From Dichotomocladium elegans (Eukaryota; Mucoromycota; Mucoromycetes; Mucorales; Lichtheimiaceae), in assembly GCA_025716815.1 (NCBI GenBank), contig JAIXMN010000033.1:1-64000 (forward strand): DNA of 64,000 nt, in the 5' to 3' direction. The number at the start of each line of letters is the position of its first letter. The stretch's first letter is position 1. The notes under the pieces are model-generated. The model did not search any database, was not told where the DNA came from, and worked only from the letters and a program-made list of their open reading frames with translations. Positions 1 to 11,424 of the stretch are shown here, piece by piece. A program made the translations under genes and the position numbers.

Positions 1-3000
1 GACGTCCTACGTGGACTTGCAGATCGGTCTACTCGCCCGTTAGAAGTTCGTCGTATGGCAATCAATTGTATCGGAAATACCTGTGCAGGGGCAGGATCCA
101 AATTGCAGCATTATTATAAGGACTATTACCAAGTACTTCTGTCGAACATCTGTACGGTCGAACACGGATCCCATGGTACCATGATGGTAGCTTCGTCACA
201 GCTCGACCTTACCGATTCGGCTGTTCGAAAGGTGCGCGGGGAGGGTGGTCGGAAATGAAATCGGTGCCTGGTTTGCGGATGGCTAACTTCAGTAGATTGC
301 TAGCAGCACTTTGCGAGCTCTACAGTTCATACTCTCACAGGATAAGACTCTGGTGACAAACCCACTCTGTGATATCGTACAAATCATTCACAAGTTTATC
401 TTCATGAGCGTATCGGTCCACACGTACAGTCAGAGTAATCGAGGTATATTTCAAGGATGAACCTTGTTCAAGAGTACAATTACGATTGCTTATTTCTTCG
501 GATCCAAAAGAGTCGTCGGGAGCTGGTGCGCTCCGCCCTATACCTATGCGACAGCTCATTCAGCAGCAGCAGCAATCTCGTCGCGCACAATTCATATGGC
601 GACCGGCAGAAACAAGGATATTGGGGACAACCAGTTCAGACTCTGAATTATCTGATTCCACAGAAGTTGGTGCTGGCAATCCTAGGAAACAGTGAGTCTT
701 TGACAACTAGATAATTTACAGCCATTTAAAGTATAATCCATCAATAGGCGGGATGATGCAAAAATACGGATCAATGCCTTACTATGTCTTGCAGCTATAG
801 CCAAGACCTCCCCACGTGTCTTATACCCTAGCTGGCACAAGTTTTTATCAGACACCTTCTCCATCTTCTTAAGCAATAACTCAGACCAGCATGGCCAGTT
901 GTTTCCTTTTCTGCGTTCAGATAACCAGCCTTTTTCGTTATTTACACTTCTACTCTATGATCCAATGTCTACAGTGCGAACTGCTGTTTGCAATACTCTG
1001 ATTGCGCTGTTGGAAGGATCACACCAGTATCTGGGTGTCGCGTCCGAAAGGTACGTTGGATGATGACATTAAATCCCCTTTCTTATCCGATTTTTAGGGA
1101 CACAAAATCGTCTTTCACATCATTATCAGAACAGGTGGCGTCGATCTTGCGCGATTTCCATTCTGCTTTAATCTGTTCCCTCGAGAAAGAGGATGATCCC
1201 CTTGTGACAAGTTTGATATTAAAGGTAATATCCACGCTGGTCAGTAATTGCCCCTATGACCGCCTGGCATCCGGTTATTTGTCAAGACTATATGAAGCCA
1301 TGTTTGCGCAATGGAAAAAAGCTTGTGAGTGGGAAACAAGGCAGAAGGATCATGATACAGCTTATTAAGATGGTGTTGTTTAGCTGACAGCGCGCGCGTC
1401 AGTGTCCTTCAAGCCATTATTTCAATCCTGAACACCAATTCGCCTGAAATCCCCAGCCTCGTTAGCAAATCTATCAACGGGTCACCGCCTTTGATGGAGC
1501 TTTTGTTAGAGCTATTCACATTCAATGAAAACTCTGAGCCATCCATTGAACTGATAACAACTGCGTGGGAGACCTTTGGTGCTTTGGGAAAATCGAACTT
1601 CAAGATAGTCTTGTAAGTGAGACTTTGATTTTTTTGGACAGAATCACTAATAGTCTTTGATCCAGCGAAAATTGGGATTCGATTCGTCCTCGATTTCATG
1701 CGAGTGTCAGTCATAAACATCCGTCTGTTCGGGTGGGAGCGTTGAAATTTGCTGAGCATTATAGTAGTGCGATGGGGTCAGATTTGGGCGGTGATAATCA
1801 GGCCTCATGGGATAAAGCTGAAATGGTAAGCATTCAACGGCCGTTAAAGGGAGAGGATCTCACATGGCGATATAGGAAAAACATGCTTCGTGGTGGTACA
1901 ATATGCTGGAAAAGACAATTCAAGATTCATGCGTTGACTCCGACGCGCTTGTTCGCACTGCGACGTGTGATTGCCTGTCAAGCATCCCAAAAGACATTTA
2001 TGAATATATGGACGTAAGTGTGACCTTCCTGTCTTCTTTTGCCACTTAGTTTTAATATTTGTGTAGCGCCAGCATCAGACTCTTGCTGTAGCTCTTCTAT
2101 TGCCTTTGCCAACAGATCCAGACTCGAATGTTCGCGCTGCAGCATGCCGAGCCTTAGGCCTTTTTGTATTATTTCCTTCCCTACATGATGACGAACATTT
2201 TGTGGCCGACATGGCTTCTGCTGTTCTTGAGCAAATGAACGACAAAGTCCTTCTGGTGCGTGTACGTGCTAGTTGGGCACAAGGAAATCTCTGTGATGTA
2301 CTCGCCATCGAGAGTAGAAAGCCTGGTTTCCAGCTCCGGGATTGGATCTCAATGCCAGTATGGGAAAAAATTGTCATCACAGCGACTTCCGCTGCAACAG
2401 ATAATGAGAAGGTAATCTGTCGCTAACTACGCATTGTCACCGGAACTGATGATATGGTGCAGCTTCGTTCAAACGCGGTGCGAGCTATTGGAAGCTTGCT
2501 TCTTATCACTCCAAAAGAATACTTTCAAACAAAGCGCAGTATTCAACTTATCCAGAATGCCATGGCGGGGCTAACAAAGAACATTGATACTGGATCGCTC
2601 AAAGTAATCAAGAAGAACGATGCGTATTGATAATCGGCGGTTGACTAAACACTGTATTATATATGGTGTAGACTCGGTGGAACGCCTGCCATGCTGCCAG
2701 CAATCTATTGAAAAATCCAGAGTTCCCAATTGGTGATCCATACCCGTGGACAGGAACCCTGTACAACGCACTCATCCAATCACTTTTGCATTGCCGGAAT
2801 TTCAAGGTTAGAATCAATGCCTGTCTTGCCCTCTGTGCGCCTACTGAGCGCCGAAAATACGGAGACCGGTTTTGTGCAGTAGCGCAAGCTATAGCTGAAG
2901 CATTGGATTCCTGTCATCAGGAAGATGACTCATTCCAAGAGTATCGCTACAGAGAGCAACTTAAAGAACAGGTGAGGACGTTGCAAAAAGGGTTATTGTT

Positions 3001-3083
3001 ATATGAGTCATTAATTCAAATATTTCGCAAAGGTTCGTCTTGCTCTAGAACACATCCGGTCACTGTCATTACCTTCCAGTTAG
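1..3083 (+). CDS. HEATR6: HEATR6-like HEAT-repeat protein (3' part, left-truncated)
   Basis: Multi-exon gene already open at base 1 (DVLRGLADRSTRPLEVRRMA...), so the N-terminus lies outside the window. Successive exons carry helical repeats. The segment near 2100-2410 (DSNVRAAACRALGLFVLFPS, then DKVLLVRVRASWAQGNLCDV) and the one near 2690-2970 (YPWTGTLYNALIQ..., NFKVRINACLAL) match the animal HEATR6 pattern in content and order. The last intron is 2972-3032 and the reading then ends LEHIRSLSLPSS at a TAG at 3081-3083. Introns are short GT-AG; one acceptor falls at about 315, before IVASTLRALQFILSQDK. HEATR6 has no established biochemical role, and HEAT arrays usually act as protein-binding scaffolds. 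I see no catalytic motif. Family assignment is fairly sure; exon edges before 2690 are only partly resolved. Confidence 0.75.
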
Positions 3084-3380
3084 ACAATGCTCTCGTCCAC
3101 CCTCGTTGTACAAGCTCTCTTGTATAGATAGCATTGTTATCTGCTATTTTTGGAACCATTGTTTTTGTCCACTCTAAAGAGCAAGCGAGCGGAGCTGGTA
3201 CCGTTTTGGGCCACATGTGATGAACATTGTAGTACCCGTTATTCCAGGCGTATTTCCCTTCCCCTCCCTCCATTTGCCATATCACTCCTTTTTAAACGTC
3301 TGTGCTTTCGATACCCCAACCACTCGCGTTCCTAAATTGACAATCAAATCCGTTTTATACGCCTTTGAAAATAAGAAGCA

Positions 3381-6056
3381 ATGGATGCTTATGCATCTAA
3401 GGCAATCCCAGGCGACATTGACAATTGCAGCACTGACAAGCCGAATAACAACAACAATAATCTTGGGGCTGCTTGTTTTCGATGCAGAGGATTCAGGCAA
3501 AGATGAAATACCTGGTGTTAATCTCTGAAATTCTGACATGGATAATATAGACATGCATGCGATCGACAGAAACCTACGTGTTCTCGTTGCAAAAAGCGGG
3601 GTATCACTTGCACCTACCCAGAGGCTGCACCTACACTAAAGAAGCTCCAGAAAGCGACAGAAACGCTTGGCGATCGCATTCGAAAATTCGGTGATCGTCT
3701 GAAGTCAGCCGAAGGCATGCCGAAGGAATTCAAGGCAATTTCTCTTCAACGGCTTGCTCAGCCGAATCGGCAATCGTCCGTGACCTGTTCAGAAGTCGAC
3801 ACGCCTACCTCAACCTCAGAAATCTCTGACACGAAGTCGTCCGTTTCGCTAACTTCTGACTCGACTTCCGGACAAGACGAAAGCCTCGCAAGTTTCCTGC
3901 GCCGAAATAGCAACACGGCGAGCGTTACCTCCACAAGCAGCTTCTCGGTCTATCCATGTAGCAGATGCTTCAAAGACCTTCAGCAATGTGACTTAACAAT
4001 GCCAAAGTGTAGTCGCTGCGAGACCAACGATTTTGAATGCACCTATCTGAAGACAGAACCAAAGGCCAGCCATGTCTCGCAAGTGCTTACAACAATGAAC
4101 AAAGTGATGGATCAGTGGCAGGAGTCTATCGATCGCATGGCCAAAGATTTCGCACAGAAAACAAGAGATTTTTCCCAGAGGGCGAATAATTCGTTCAAGA
4201 GGAAGCCTTTGCCACCCTTTGCGTGGAAGATCACATCAACAGGCCGCGGATTGTCTGTGGAAAGTAGCGTAAACTCGTACAATGATCTCTCAAAGCTCGT
4301 TGATCAGTTCAAGCGTACAATGCATATTTCACCACCTGCAGCTGAAAGCGACGAAGAAGGGGCGGACCGAGCATCATCTTACACAGATGAACGGCAGCGG
4401 ATTGTTCAATCGATTGAATTAGATGACACTAGCTCGATCCACACATCTTCGGGCTTTTCCTTTGCGGTCTGGAACTCACTTTCTCAGCCAGCACACGCGC
4501 TTCCTCAGGATTACCCCATTGATATATCGGATGAGCTGACAGACAGCCTTGTGGAATTGTATTGCCGCTCTCCATGTTGCTCAGCCATCCGCCTACCAAT
4601 CATCGACAGTACAGAGTTTCTTGGTCGATACCGCGACGCTTTCAACAAACCATCCGCAACATTAATCTATGCAGTCTGCGCGATGGCGGCCCGCAACGCC
4701 TTCCAAGTCCATGTATGGAACAAAAGACCAGCAAACGAATCGCCTCAATATAACATGGGGAAAGCGCTATCCATTGCGTACTGTCTGAAGGGCCGAGAAA
4801 TGCTTGCGGAGTGTTTTGATGAAGCGACGCTAGACAATTGCAAGGCAGCCATCCTCTTGTCGTACTGCACCACGCAGAACGGCTACGCCGGTGTTAATTA
4901 TATCTACGAATGGATAGCGTATAATATGGCGCGAGAGCTCGGGTTGTACGACATCGAGCATGTATTTACAGAGGAGGAGAGCAAGGTTGTGTGGTGTCTC
5001 TATTACTTCAACGCCTGGTACAGAGTGCTCGAGGGTGGATCAAGTGCTTCTATCGAGTCGAGCCAGTTTGAACCTTGCTGTCCGCTTCCTCTGCCGCCGC
5101 CGAAACCGGAAAAGGAGCTCATGGACGCGGAGTGCACCACTTCTGAAGAGCTCGTCAAGTACTACATATGGAGCGCCTGGTATTATATGATTCGATTACA
5201 GCTCTTACGACACGACGTCATGTCACGGCTTGTTGCTGAGCAATCAGCAGAGGCGAAGTCTGACCTGAATCTGCCATTTGATTTGCTGGAAATGCAAGAC
5301 AGGCTCCAGGAATTCTATGACGAACTACCCGATGAGTGGCGCAGCCCCGACCTTGCGGCCATGTCATCCCATGGGCACGATGGTAATGGATTATCACCGG
5401 CGGAATCTGCATGTAGCGACTATCCCTATGAAGATAATCATTACCACACGTCAATCCGAAGTTTGGCTACGTCTTGCATCCTCAATGTCAACATTTATTA
5501 CAACATCAACAAGATTCTCCTTTTCCAAGTCTTTGTCCCGTCTGATCATATTCCTCGCGTCCCCTTCTCTGTTCAGTCCCTTTACACCTGCATCGACGCG
5601 GCGTATACTATTACACAAATACTTGATATCATGTCACACAAACCGGACGAATGCAACGTTCCTCTGCTCGCATTTTTGTTTGCAAACATTGTATACATCA
5701 AATTATTCAATTACCAAGATGAGAAATGCCGCGAGTTTGCCCGACGATGCTTGCAATTGTCTGTGGATATCTCGAAACAGTCAATGACGTACATATACGA
5801 CTTTGAACGTGCCAAAACACTGGTGGACGTGATGGAGAACGACTATCGCGCGCTCTGCGGCTTTGTCCATCCGTCTTATCTCCCGTTACCTTCCACCAAA
5901 CTCTCACGGCGAGCCAGCAGCATCGATTCATCATCGGATGGATGGTCAGTGCGGTCTAGCAGCTCAATGCCATCTTCTTCTTACCTGTCACATGTGGGGT
6001 CCACTCCCTCTTATATGCCGAGCAATTCAGCCAGCCTGTTGCCCGAGTTCAAATAG
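3381..6056 (+). CDS. Transcription factor with two tandem Zn(II)2Cys6 clusters and a fungal-specific TF domain
   Basis: Two exons, 3381-3496 and 3551-6056, give 873 residues. The first zinc cluster (about residues 34-62) is completed only by splicing: ACFRCRGFR joins HACDRQKPTCSRC and KKRGITCTY, giving C-x2-C-x6-C-x6-C-x2-C-x6-C. A second cluster with exactly the same spacing follows at about 3957-4043 (PCSRCFKDLQQCD..., then MPKCSRCETNDFECTY). Between them is a Ser/Thr-rich linker preceded by a basic helical stretch (TLKKLQKATETLGDRIRKFG). The region from about 4530 to 5800 reads as the fungal-specific regulatory domain (ATLIYAVCAMAARNAFQ, AAILLSYCTTQNGYAG, YIYEWIAYNMARELGLYD). The C-terminus is Ser-rich. 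Expected to be a nuclear DNA-binding regulator; its target is unknown. The second cluster has few of the Arg/Lys residues that normally contact DNA. The intron has a GC donor. The gene starts 297 bp after the HEATR6 stop. The first ATG of the exon was taken as the start. Confidence 0.9.
3497..3550 (+). other. GC-AG intron inside the first zinc cluster
   Basis: This 54-nt intron has the donor TTCAG|GCAAAG and the acceptor ATATAG. Reading through it meets an in-frame TGA nine bases after the exon end. Removing it joins FR to HACD and restores all six zinc-cluster cysteines with canonical spacing. No GT lies between the second cysteine codon pair and that stop in a position that would keep the frame. 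Confidence 0.85.
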
Positions 6057-6507
6057 ACGATGTAGTTACTTTTTTTACTAGCCGATAATCCTGCCCCTCG
6101 ACTCTCTGTCAAATCCACCATTTTGAGCTTTTGCTGATGTACTACTACCTACCTATTTTATTAATTACATTGTCTTTCTGCATTTAATAACAATAATAAT
6201 ATCCTGTGTCACGGTTTCCTCATGCAGAAAGATCGAACTATGTACTTGCTACAGTGGTTTAGAAACGGCACTGGTTAAAACACAAGCATCAGTTTATCTC
6301 ATCCGACAGTGTTCGCACATGCTGGGAGGAATGTCGCTTTGATTTCAGTTTGGTGGTTTTCAAAAAAAAATTGTCAGATGTGTTAATGAATACAGAGAAG
6401 ATGGGGACATCAAAGTGAATTAATTCATACACACACGCTCATATATATACAGAAAGGAAAAGGAGGAGGGAGTCTGATGTATCGGGCGGGGGGGGGACTG
6501 AAGCGAT
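6057..6507. other. Convergent intergenic stretch, no gene seen
   Basis: Lies between the stop of the zinc-cluster factor and the stop of the minus-strand cyclin, so it holds both 3' ends. AT-rich, with a run of A at about 6361-6370 and a run of nine G at about 6488. I see no coding exon or RNA gene. Confidence 0.6.
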
Positions 6508-7414
6508 CTACTGCATCGAGTACGCTAACGGCAGTTGGTACTGATGAGAGCTCCATGTCTGTTCTTGCGAATAATAGCACGACGCAAGTTGCGGGGGACA
6601 ATAAGGGTCAGCAAGGGTCCGACCGTAGCAGTACCAAGAGGACGTATAACAGGGATATTCGGATGATACTGGTTTTGTGGTTGTTGCTGCATAAACGTCA
6701 GTAGTGTCAGGATAGTAGTAGTAGTAATAGCAGTATCCGGCCGATGCGGCACAGGAGAGGAGCTGTTCAAAGGTGTCGTTGCATTGGTTGACCCAGTGAG
6801 CGAATTCGACCTTGTCCAGATGAAGTCGGTGATTGATTTGCGTCAGAAATGCAAGTTCAAGCTGGTTGAGTGCTTGAACAGGAATCGTCCCGATTTGTGA
6901 CCAATATTTCTTTTTTTTTTTTTAATATCAGTATTTATTATTTATTTATTTTTTTTTTTGAAAAAAAAAAATGGTACGGTGGGTGGGGATGGGGGAAAAA
7001 GTTTGCTTACCACATCCACAATACCACAGTCTTCGACAACCTTGTAGGCAAGAAGCAAAGCGGCCATAAAGATCGACCGCTCTGCGCCATGCAGCATCAA
7101 CGATTCCCGAGCGGGTGCGTTCCCAAGGTACCGTTTGACATAGCGAATGCTAGGGGGGGGAAAGCGAAAAGCGAGTTTCAGTGTTCCTCTGAACTAAAAG
7201 AGTGGCAAACATTGGACCTATACCTCGTATAAACCACAGCGGGCGAAACATTGATATAGGTGAAAAGATGTTGACAGAAAACATAAAATTCGAGCCGTCG
7301 CTGGTCATTCCATGGCTGAAGCGAGTCGGTATGTTTTCCCCAGAGAGCAGAAACGACCACAGTGCATACGCCTGGCATATCCCGGATCGATTTTAGGCAG
7401 GGCATAGAGACCAT
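6508..7414 (-). CDS. PHO80/Pcl-type cyclin (three exons)
   Basis: Read on the minus strand as 7414-7224, 7149-7011 and 6909-6508, with GT-AG introns of 74 and 101 nt, giving 243 residues. The joined product carries cyclin-box signatures of the PHO80/Pcl family: a VVYTSIRYVKRYL helix across the first junction, then ERSIFMAALLLAYKVVEDCG, then NKYWSQIG-like and ALNQLELAFLTQINHRLHL, the hallmark for binding a Pho85-class kinase. The tail is rich in Tyr, Ser and Gln (YYYYYYPDTTD) and ends SMQ before the stop. In yeast such cyclins direct a CDK in phosphate signalling, glycogen metabolism or the cell cycle; which applies here cannot be told. The start is uncertain: ATG at 7414 was chosen, but 7405 or a further upstream exon is possible. 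A CACGTG lies 249 bp upstream, and the next gene on that side is PHO84, about 4 kb away. Confidence 0.85.
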
Positions 7415-7662
7415 GATGATGTGTTTTCTATTTGAGTAGCCACGAAATAAAAAAAATGAAATAAAAAGGGAGGCGGGGTCGGTTGGCACAAGGAAAAGGA
7501 AGAGGGAATAGGTTAAGGAAGCGCTTGGTACGGTTCGGTGTAGCCGGTACTTTAATGAAGGGTTCTCAACCGTAAAAAGACCGCGCTACCTTGATTTGGG
7601 GGGTGGGTTAATAGGTATTGCGTGGATGGATTGGCTCTTTAATCATGGACATGGCGGTTCTG

Positions 7663-7668
7663 CACGTG
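7663..7668. promoter_or_regulatory. CACGTG E-box upstream of the cyclin gene
   Basis: A palindromic CACGTG sits 249 bp upstream of the chosen cyclin start, in the context GCACGTGA. bHLH factors of the Pho4/Cbf1 kind bind this core. Use at this site is inference from one copy. Confidence 0.3.
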
Positions 7669-7827
7669 AGAAAAGCACGGTACACGTACGTAGAAGTTGG
7701 AGAAAATGCCCGCGGGGGGGGTGGAGGAGACGATGGAGCGGGGGCGGCTATCGAATTGTCTTCAGAGCCAGTAAAAGAACATTTCCAATCGATGCTGTTG
7801 CGTTCAGAATGCCATGACGGTATGTCC

Positions 7828-7857
7828 GGGGGGGGTGCAGGGGTTGGGGGAAGGGGG
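7828..7857 (+). other. G-quadruplex-forming motif
   Basis: Four plus-strand G runs of 8, 4, 5 and 5 are separated by loops TGCA, TT and AA. This satisfies the usual G3+N1-7 rule with room to spare. It lies about 415 bp upstream of the cyclin start, on its non-template side being C-rich. Other long G runs occur nearby at about 7717-7740. Confidence 0.7.
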
Positions 7858-10800
7858 TGAGTGCATATCCCACCCCCGCTCATTCCGGTACGTAGAACTG
7901 AAGTGAACTACTTTTGCAATGAGACGCCGATAAACAATTGCTTCGTTCAACTTGCCCCTAAAACTGAAAAGCAATCACCCCGGACATGAAAGATACCTTC
8001 CTGAAGAACAAGCGTAGCAGATTAAATTTTCATCCTTAGCTGCTAAATCATTCCACTCAACTTGTGGTGGTTCACGCAAGCTCTTGATTGAAACCCCTAT
8101 CTGCAGAAGACGCTTATTATTATCCAGATCTATGACCGCACTCCCAACCCCCGCCCAGCTTCCCGGCTCATACTAACCCTTACACGTTATTTATTCCGGG
8201 ACATTCAATAAGCAATGATCATTTAGCCGTTTACTCTGGGACCTTCCCGTATTCCCCAATGAAGCAACAACTGGATATCCAATAGATTCAAGCGTTTCCT
8301 TTTTATGGGTTCATCCTTCGCACACAGGGGATATGCAATGGCCCCGCTTGGACACCATGGATTTTTTCCATGTAAACCTGTGTGTCTTCAATTTGTCGCA
8401 GTCGGCTTGTTTAATGGTTGCATAAAGCAGTGATATGGTGATGCCAAAGCGCGTGAGCTGAAACGATCCCAATCTTCTTCAGCCAGGCAAGCATTAGACA
8501 GATTTCGCTGGATGAACAAAAAGATCGTGCCCGATTCATACCGCGCAGTCGGATATTTACATTTCTATGTAGCAGCCTGATTAGAGAGTAGTGGTCTAAA
8601 GCAATGTGTGGGTAAAACCATGCAGGTATATGAGATGTTCAGATATTACTGCTACGGACATCGGGAATACGTCTGAAGTGAAAGGTTGAGCCGAGGAAAG
8701 ATACACGAAATGTTCTACAGTGCGTCTATATGCAATGCTGTATCGCATAGCGCTGAATGCGAGGGAGCATTGCGGAATACTCCCTCCTCTCGTTTGACGC
8801 GACTATGCCGCCGCCAGTAGCCATTCTGACAGGAGAATCTCGGTACCCTAAGCTTCTTGATTACGTAACGCAGGTGGTCGACCCATTCGCGAGCTGGTCA
8901 TTTCTTCCGCCGCCATAGTCTGTGTAATTCATCAACAACAAAAGGCAGCGACTACAACTACTTGCTTTGCTGATGTCAAGACATGCAAATCAGTCCAATG
9001 AGTCAGCAATATCGAACTGACCAAGCCGCATTTTGCGGAGCAGTGATACGTTCTTTACTCACGAGGCACGTTGCATGACGGACGAGGGTTGATAGAATCT
9101 GAAAGAATTGCTTGATCGTGCCTGCGGCAACAAAAGGCATCGGAGAAAGCTTTGGAAGAAACATTGGGGCTGGCTAAAGGTTTCCCGGTGGAGATGCGGG
9201 GGGGCCAGTGCTCCATGACCCGGTCTTTGAAGGGAACCAGGCTCTATAGATGACTGCAAAGAGGTCGGATTGAATCTGATCAGTACTGCTGGCTGGGAGA
9301 ATTAGCATCATGGCCCTTGAAATCCATTCTAGACCGTCATCCGAAATTTGAGGCCGCGTCCATGCAGTCCTGAAGTCGCAAGCTCACAATGATATATGTA
9401 GATGGGCCCATCGCCCCCGTACTTGATGAGACAAGGATAGCCGGACCACTGGGTGGGACCGTGATTTGGATTGTCTTCGAGACAGGGCTTCGCCGCAGCT
9501 CTCACTCCAGACGCCCGTCTGTCTTCCGACGCTCAGCGGGTGTCATTGCGGCTGCTGTTGGCGCCCTGGCCAATCCTTTCGCCCACGGTTATCGCCATGT
9601 GCAGATATAGATACACCGGGTATGTGCCATGTTGGTAAGTCAAAGTGTAAACGGTATAGGTTTACTGTATGTTTCTCCTATCTGTGCTCAGTAACAGGCG
9701 ATTGCAAATCAGCACAGGGGGGACGCGGGTTTGTGCGAGAGTAGACGATACAGAACCCAAATCCCAAGTTCCCCCCTTTCCCAGCATTTTCTGCTAATAC
9801 CAAGATAAGATATTCCCCACTGACAGATATGAGTAAAGCAGCGCATCGACTGGTCAGGCGCCCACGGAATTTGAGGCTTCGTCACGCACATTAATGGCAT
9901 GACGTTTGAGTTTCTCAAGAGAGTTCCCGCCAAAATTTATAATACGAAAAGGATGGGAGATGCCGATTGATTTGACACAGAGGGGCGAAACGCTTCGTTT
10001 GGCCATGCATCCGGGTTTCCCACCGCGACGCTCTTTCGTGAAACCGCCACAGTGTAGATTTTGTGTCACATTTCTACGGAGAGAGAATAGATCCGCCAAG
10101 TGACACCTTGTTCCGAAAAATACAGCCAATGACAGCAATTCCTTTTTGCATGTGTGCACTTTCATGTTGCATCACGGGGGATCACGCATTTTTTCCTGAT
10201 AAAGGACTATTGTTCCCCATTCAAGTGGATCGACTTGCTGCGATGCTGCGCAGATGGGCGTTGGAAACTATAAGCTTGAATAAGAAAAAGGTCATCATAA
10301 CTCATGGAAATTTGGTACTGTCCTGACTCACGTTGAGCTGCCTAATAAAGAAATCTTTGATCGCCCATGGTAATAAGCAGCAGACAAGCTATGTGGACAT
10401 TGTCTTTTCTTTCCAGACAGGGCCTGTTATAGAATCGATGCCGTACGTAGCAGTTCAAGAAGTAGCCTACAAAGATTCGCCTTGCCCAACGAATACACCA
10501 AGCGCTTCAATGTGGGTGATGTGGATCAGCGTGGTTGGTTAAGGTACATGGATGTGCTGTTACACAGCCCCGTATGACCCAATCATATGAATCACAATAT
10601 TCTTGATCAGGCATGAGCGGGAGCAAAAATTTTCTTAATAAAGAAAAAGCCGTTTTCCGTCCAGTCGTGTCCATATGAATCAATGCATAGTGTGGCGTAA
10701 ATAGATGCTGCTTTTGCTGCAATGGACTCCATGTGGATTTAGCTGCACATGCAGCTTGTGCGTACATATTGTCAAGTTATGGAATCATGTCTCGCCATGA

Positions 10801-11231
10801 TCCACTTTGGAGTACTGCAATGAGACGAGTCGGGGCTGAACAATACAAAGCTAGCTGTCTGTTCAATACGATCGGGGGCCTGATGGTGAGTAGTTGCGGA
10901 TTGTGTATCTGCTGTGTTACAGCAGCTCTTTGCTCCAATCGCTGCTCGAACCGCTGGCCACGTTGTTGAAAGAAGATCGGTGGGTTCTGTCACGTTTTCT
11001 CGCGTAGAGACACCAACCCATCCCTCCTTTACAGATGGCAGCAAAATTACTGCTGTTTGAAGGAAGGGAGATGAGCCCGCCACAATCTATGAATGGACAT
11101 GTCTAAAAATGGGGTGAGGGCGGGCAAGGTCGCTCGAAATTTTTTCTTTGTGTGTGGGTGCAGAAGAATGGCCACCCGACCCGGAAGGACAGGAACGACA
11201 TGCCATGCACGCGGGGAAATGGGAGGTTTTG

Positions 11232-11358
11232 ATTGGCTTCCCAAAGAAAGAAATTTGCGACAGATCCAATAAAAAAATCTAAGCAACATCACTCGACCAC
11301 ACTTGACACCAAAGCCCTGAAAACAAAATTCTTAATGTCTGAAAACCTTTAAATACGA
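11232..11358 (+). promoter_or_regulatory. Probable PHO84 promoter elements
   Basis: An ATTGG (11232-11236) and a CCAAT (11266-11270) form an opposed pair of CCAAT boxes about 155-190 bp before the transporter ATG. An AT-rich TTTAAATAC follows at about 11349. No CACGTG Pho4-type site was seen in the 1 kb upstream. These are sequence matches only. Confidence 0.35.
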
Positions 11359-11424
11359 CAAAAGTTAGATTGGGGACTCGCCCTAGCTTCAGGATCTATC
11401 CCTCCTCTTGACAACATATCCCGT

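Larger units (their letters stand above)
7415..11424. other. Long gene-poor interval between cyclin and PHO84
   Basis: About 4 kb in which I find no reading frame with recognisable or well-conserved protein character on either strand. Short frames at about 9.06-9.26, 9.39-9.74 and 9.85-10.33 kb are small, overlap one another in opposite directions and lack splice-supported extension. The left part is G-rich on the plus strand (see the G4 motif). The right end is the PHO84 promoter. No tRNA-like cloverleaf was noticed. A fast-evolving non-coding transcript cannot be excluded. Confidence 0.5.

Noticed and set aside
9059..10770. Several 60-100 residue frames in the gap before PHO84
   Set aside because: They overlap on opposite strands, have no splice-supported extensions, no recognisable motif and biased composition.
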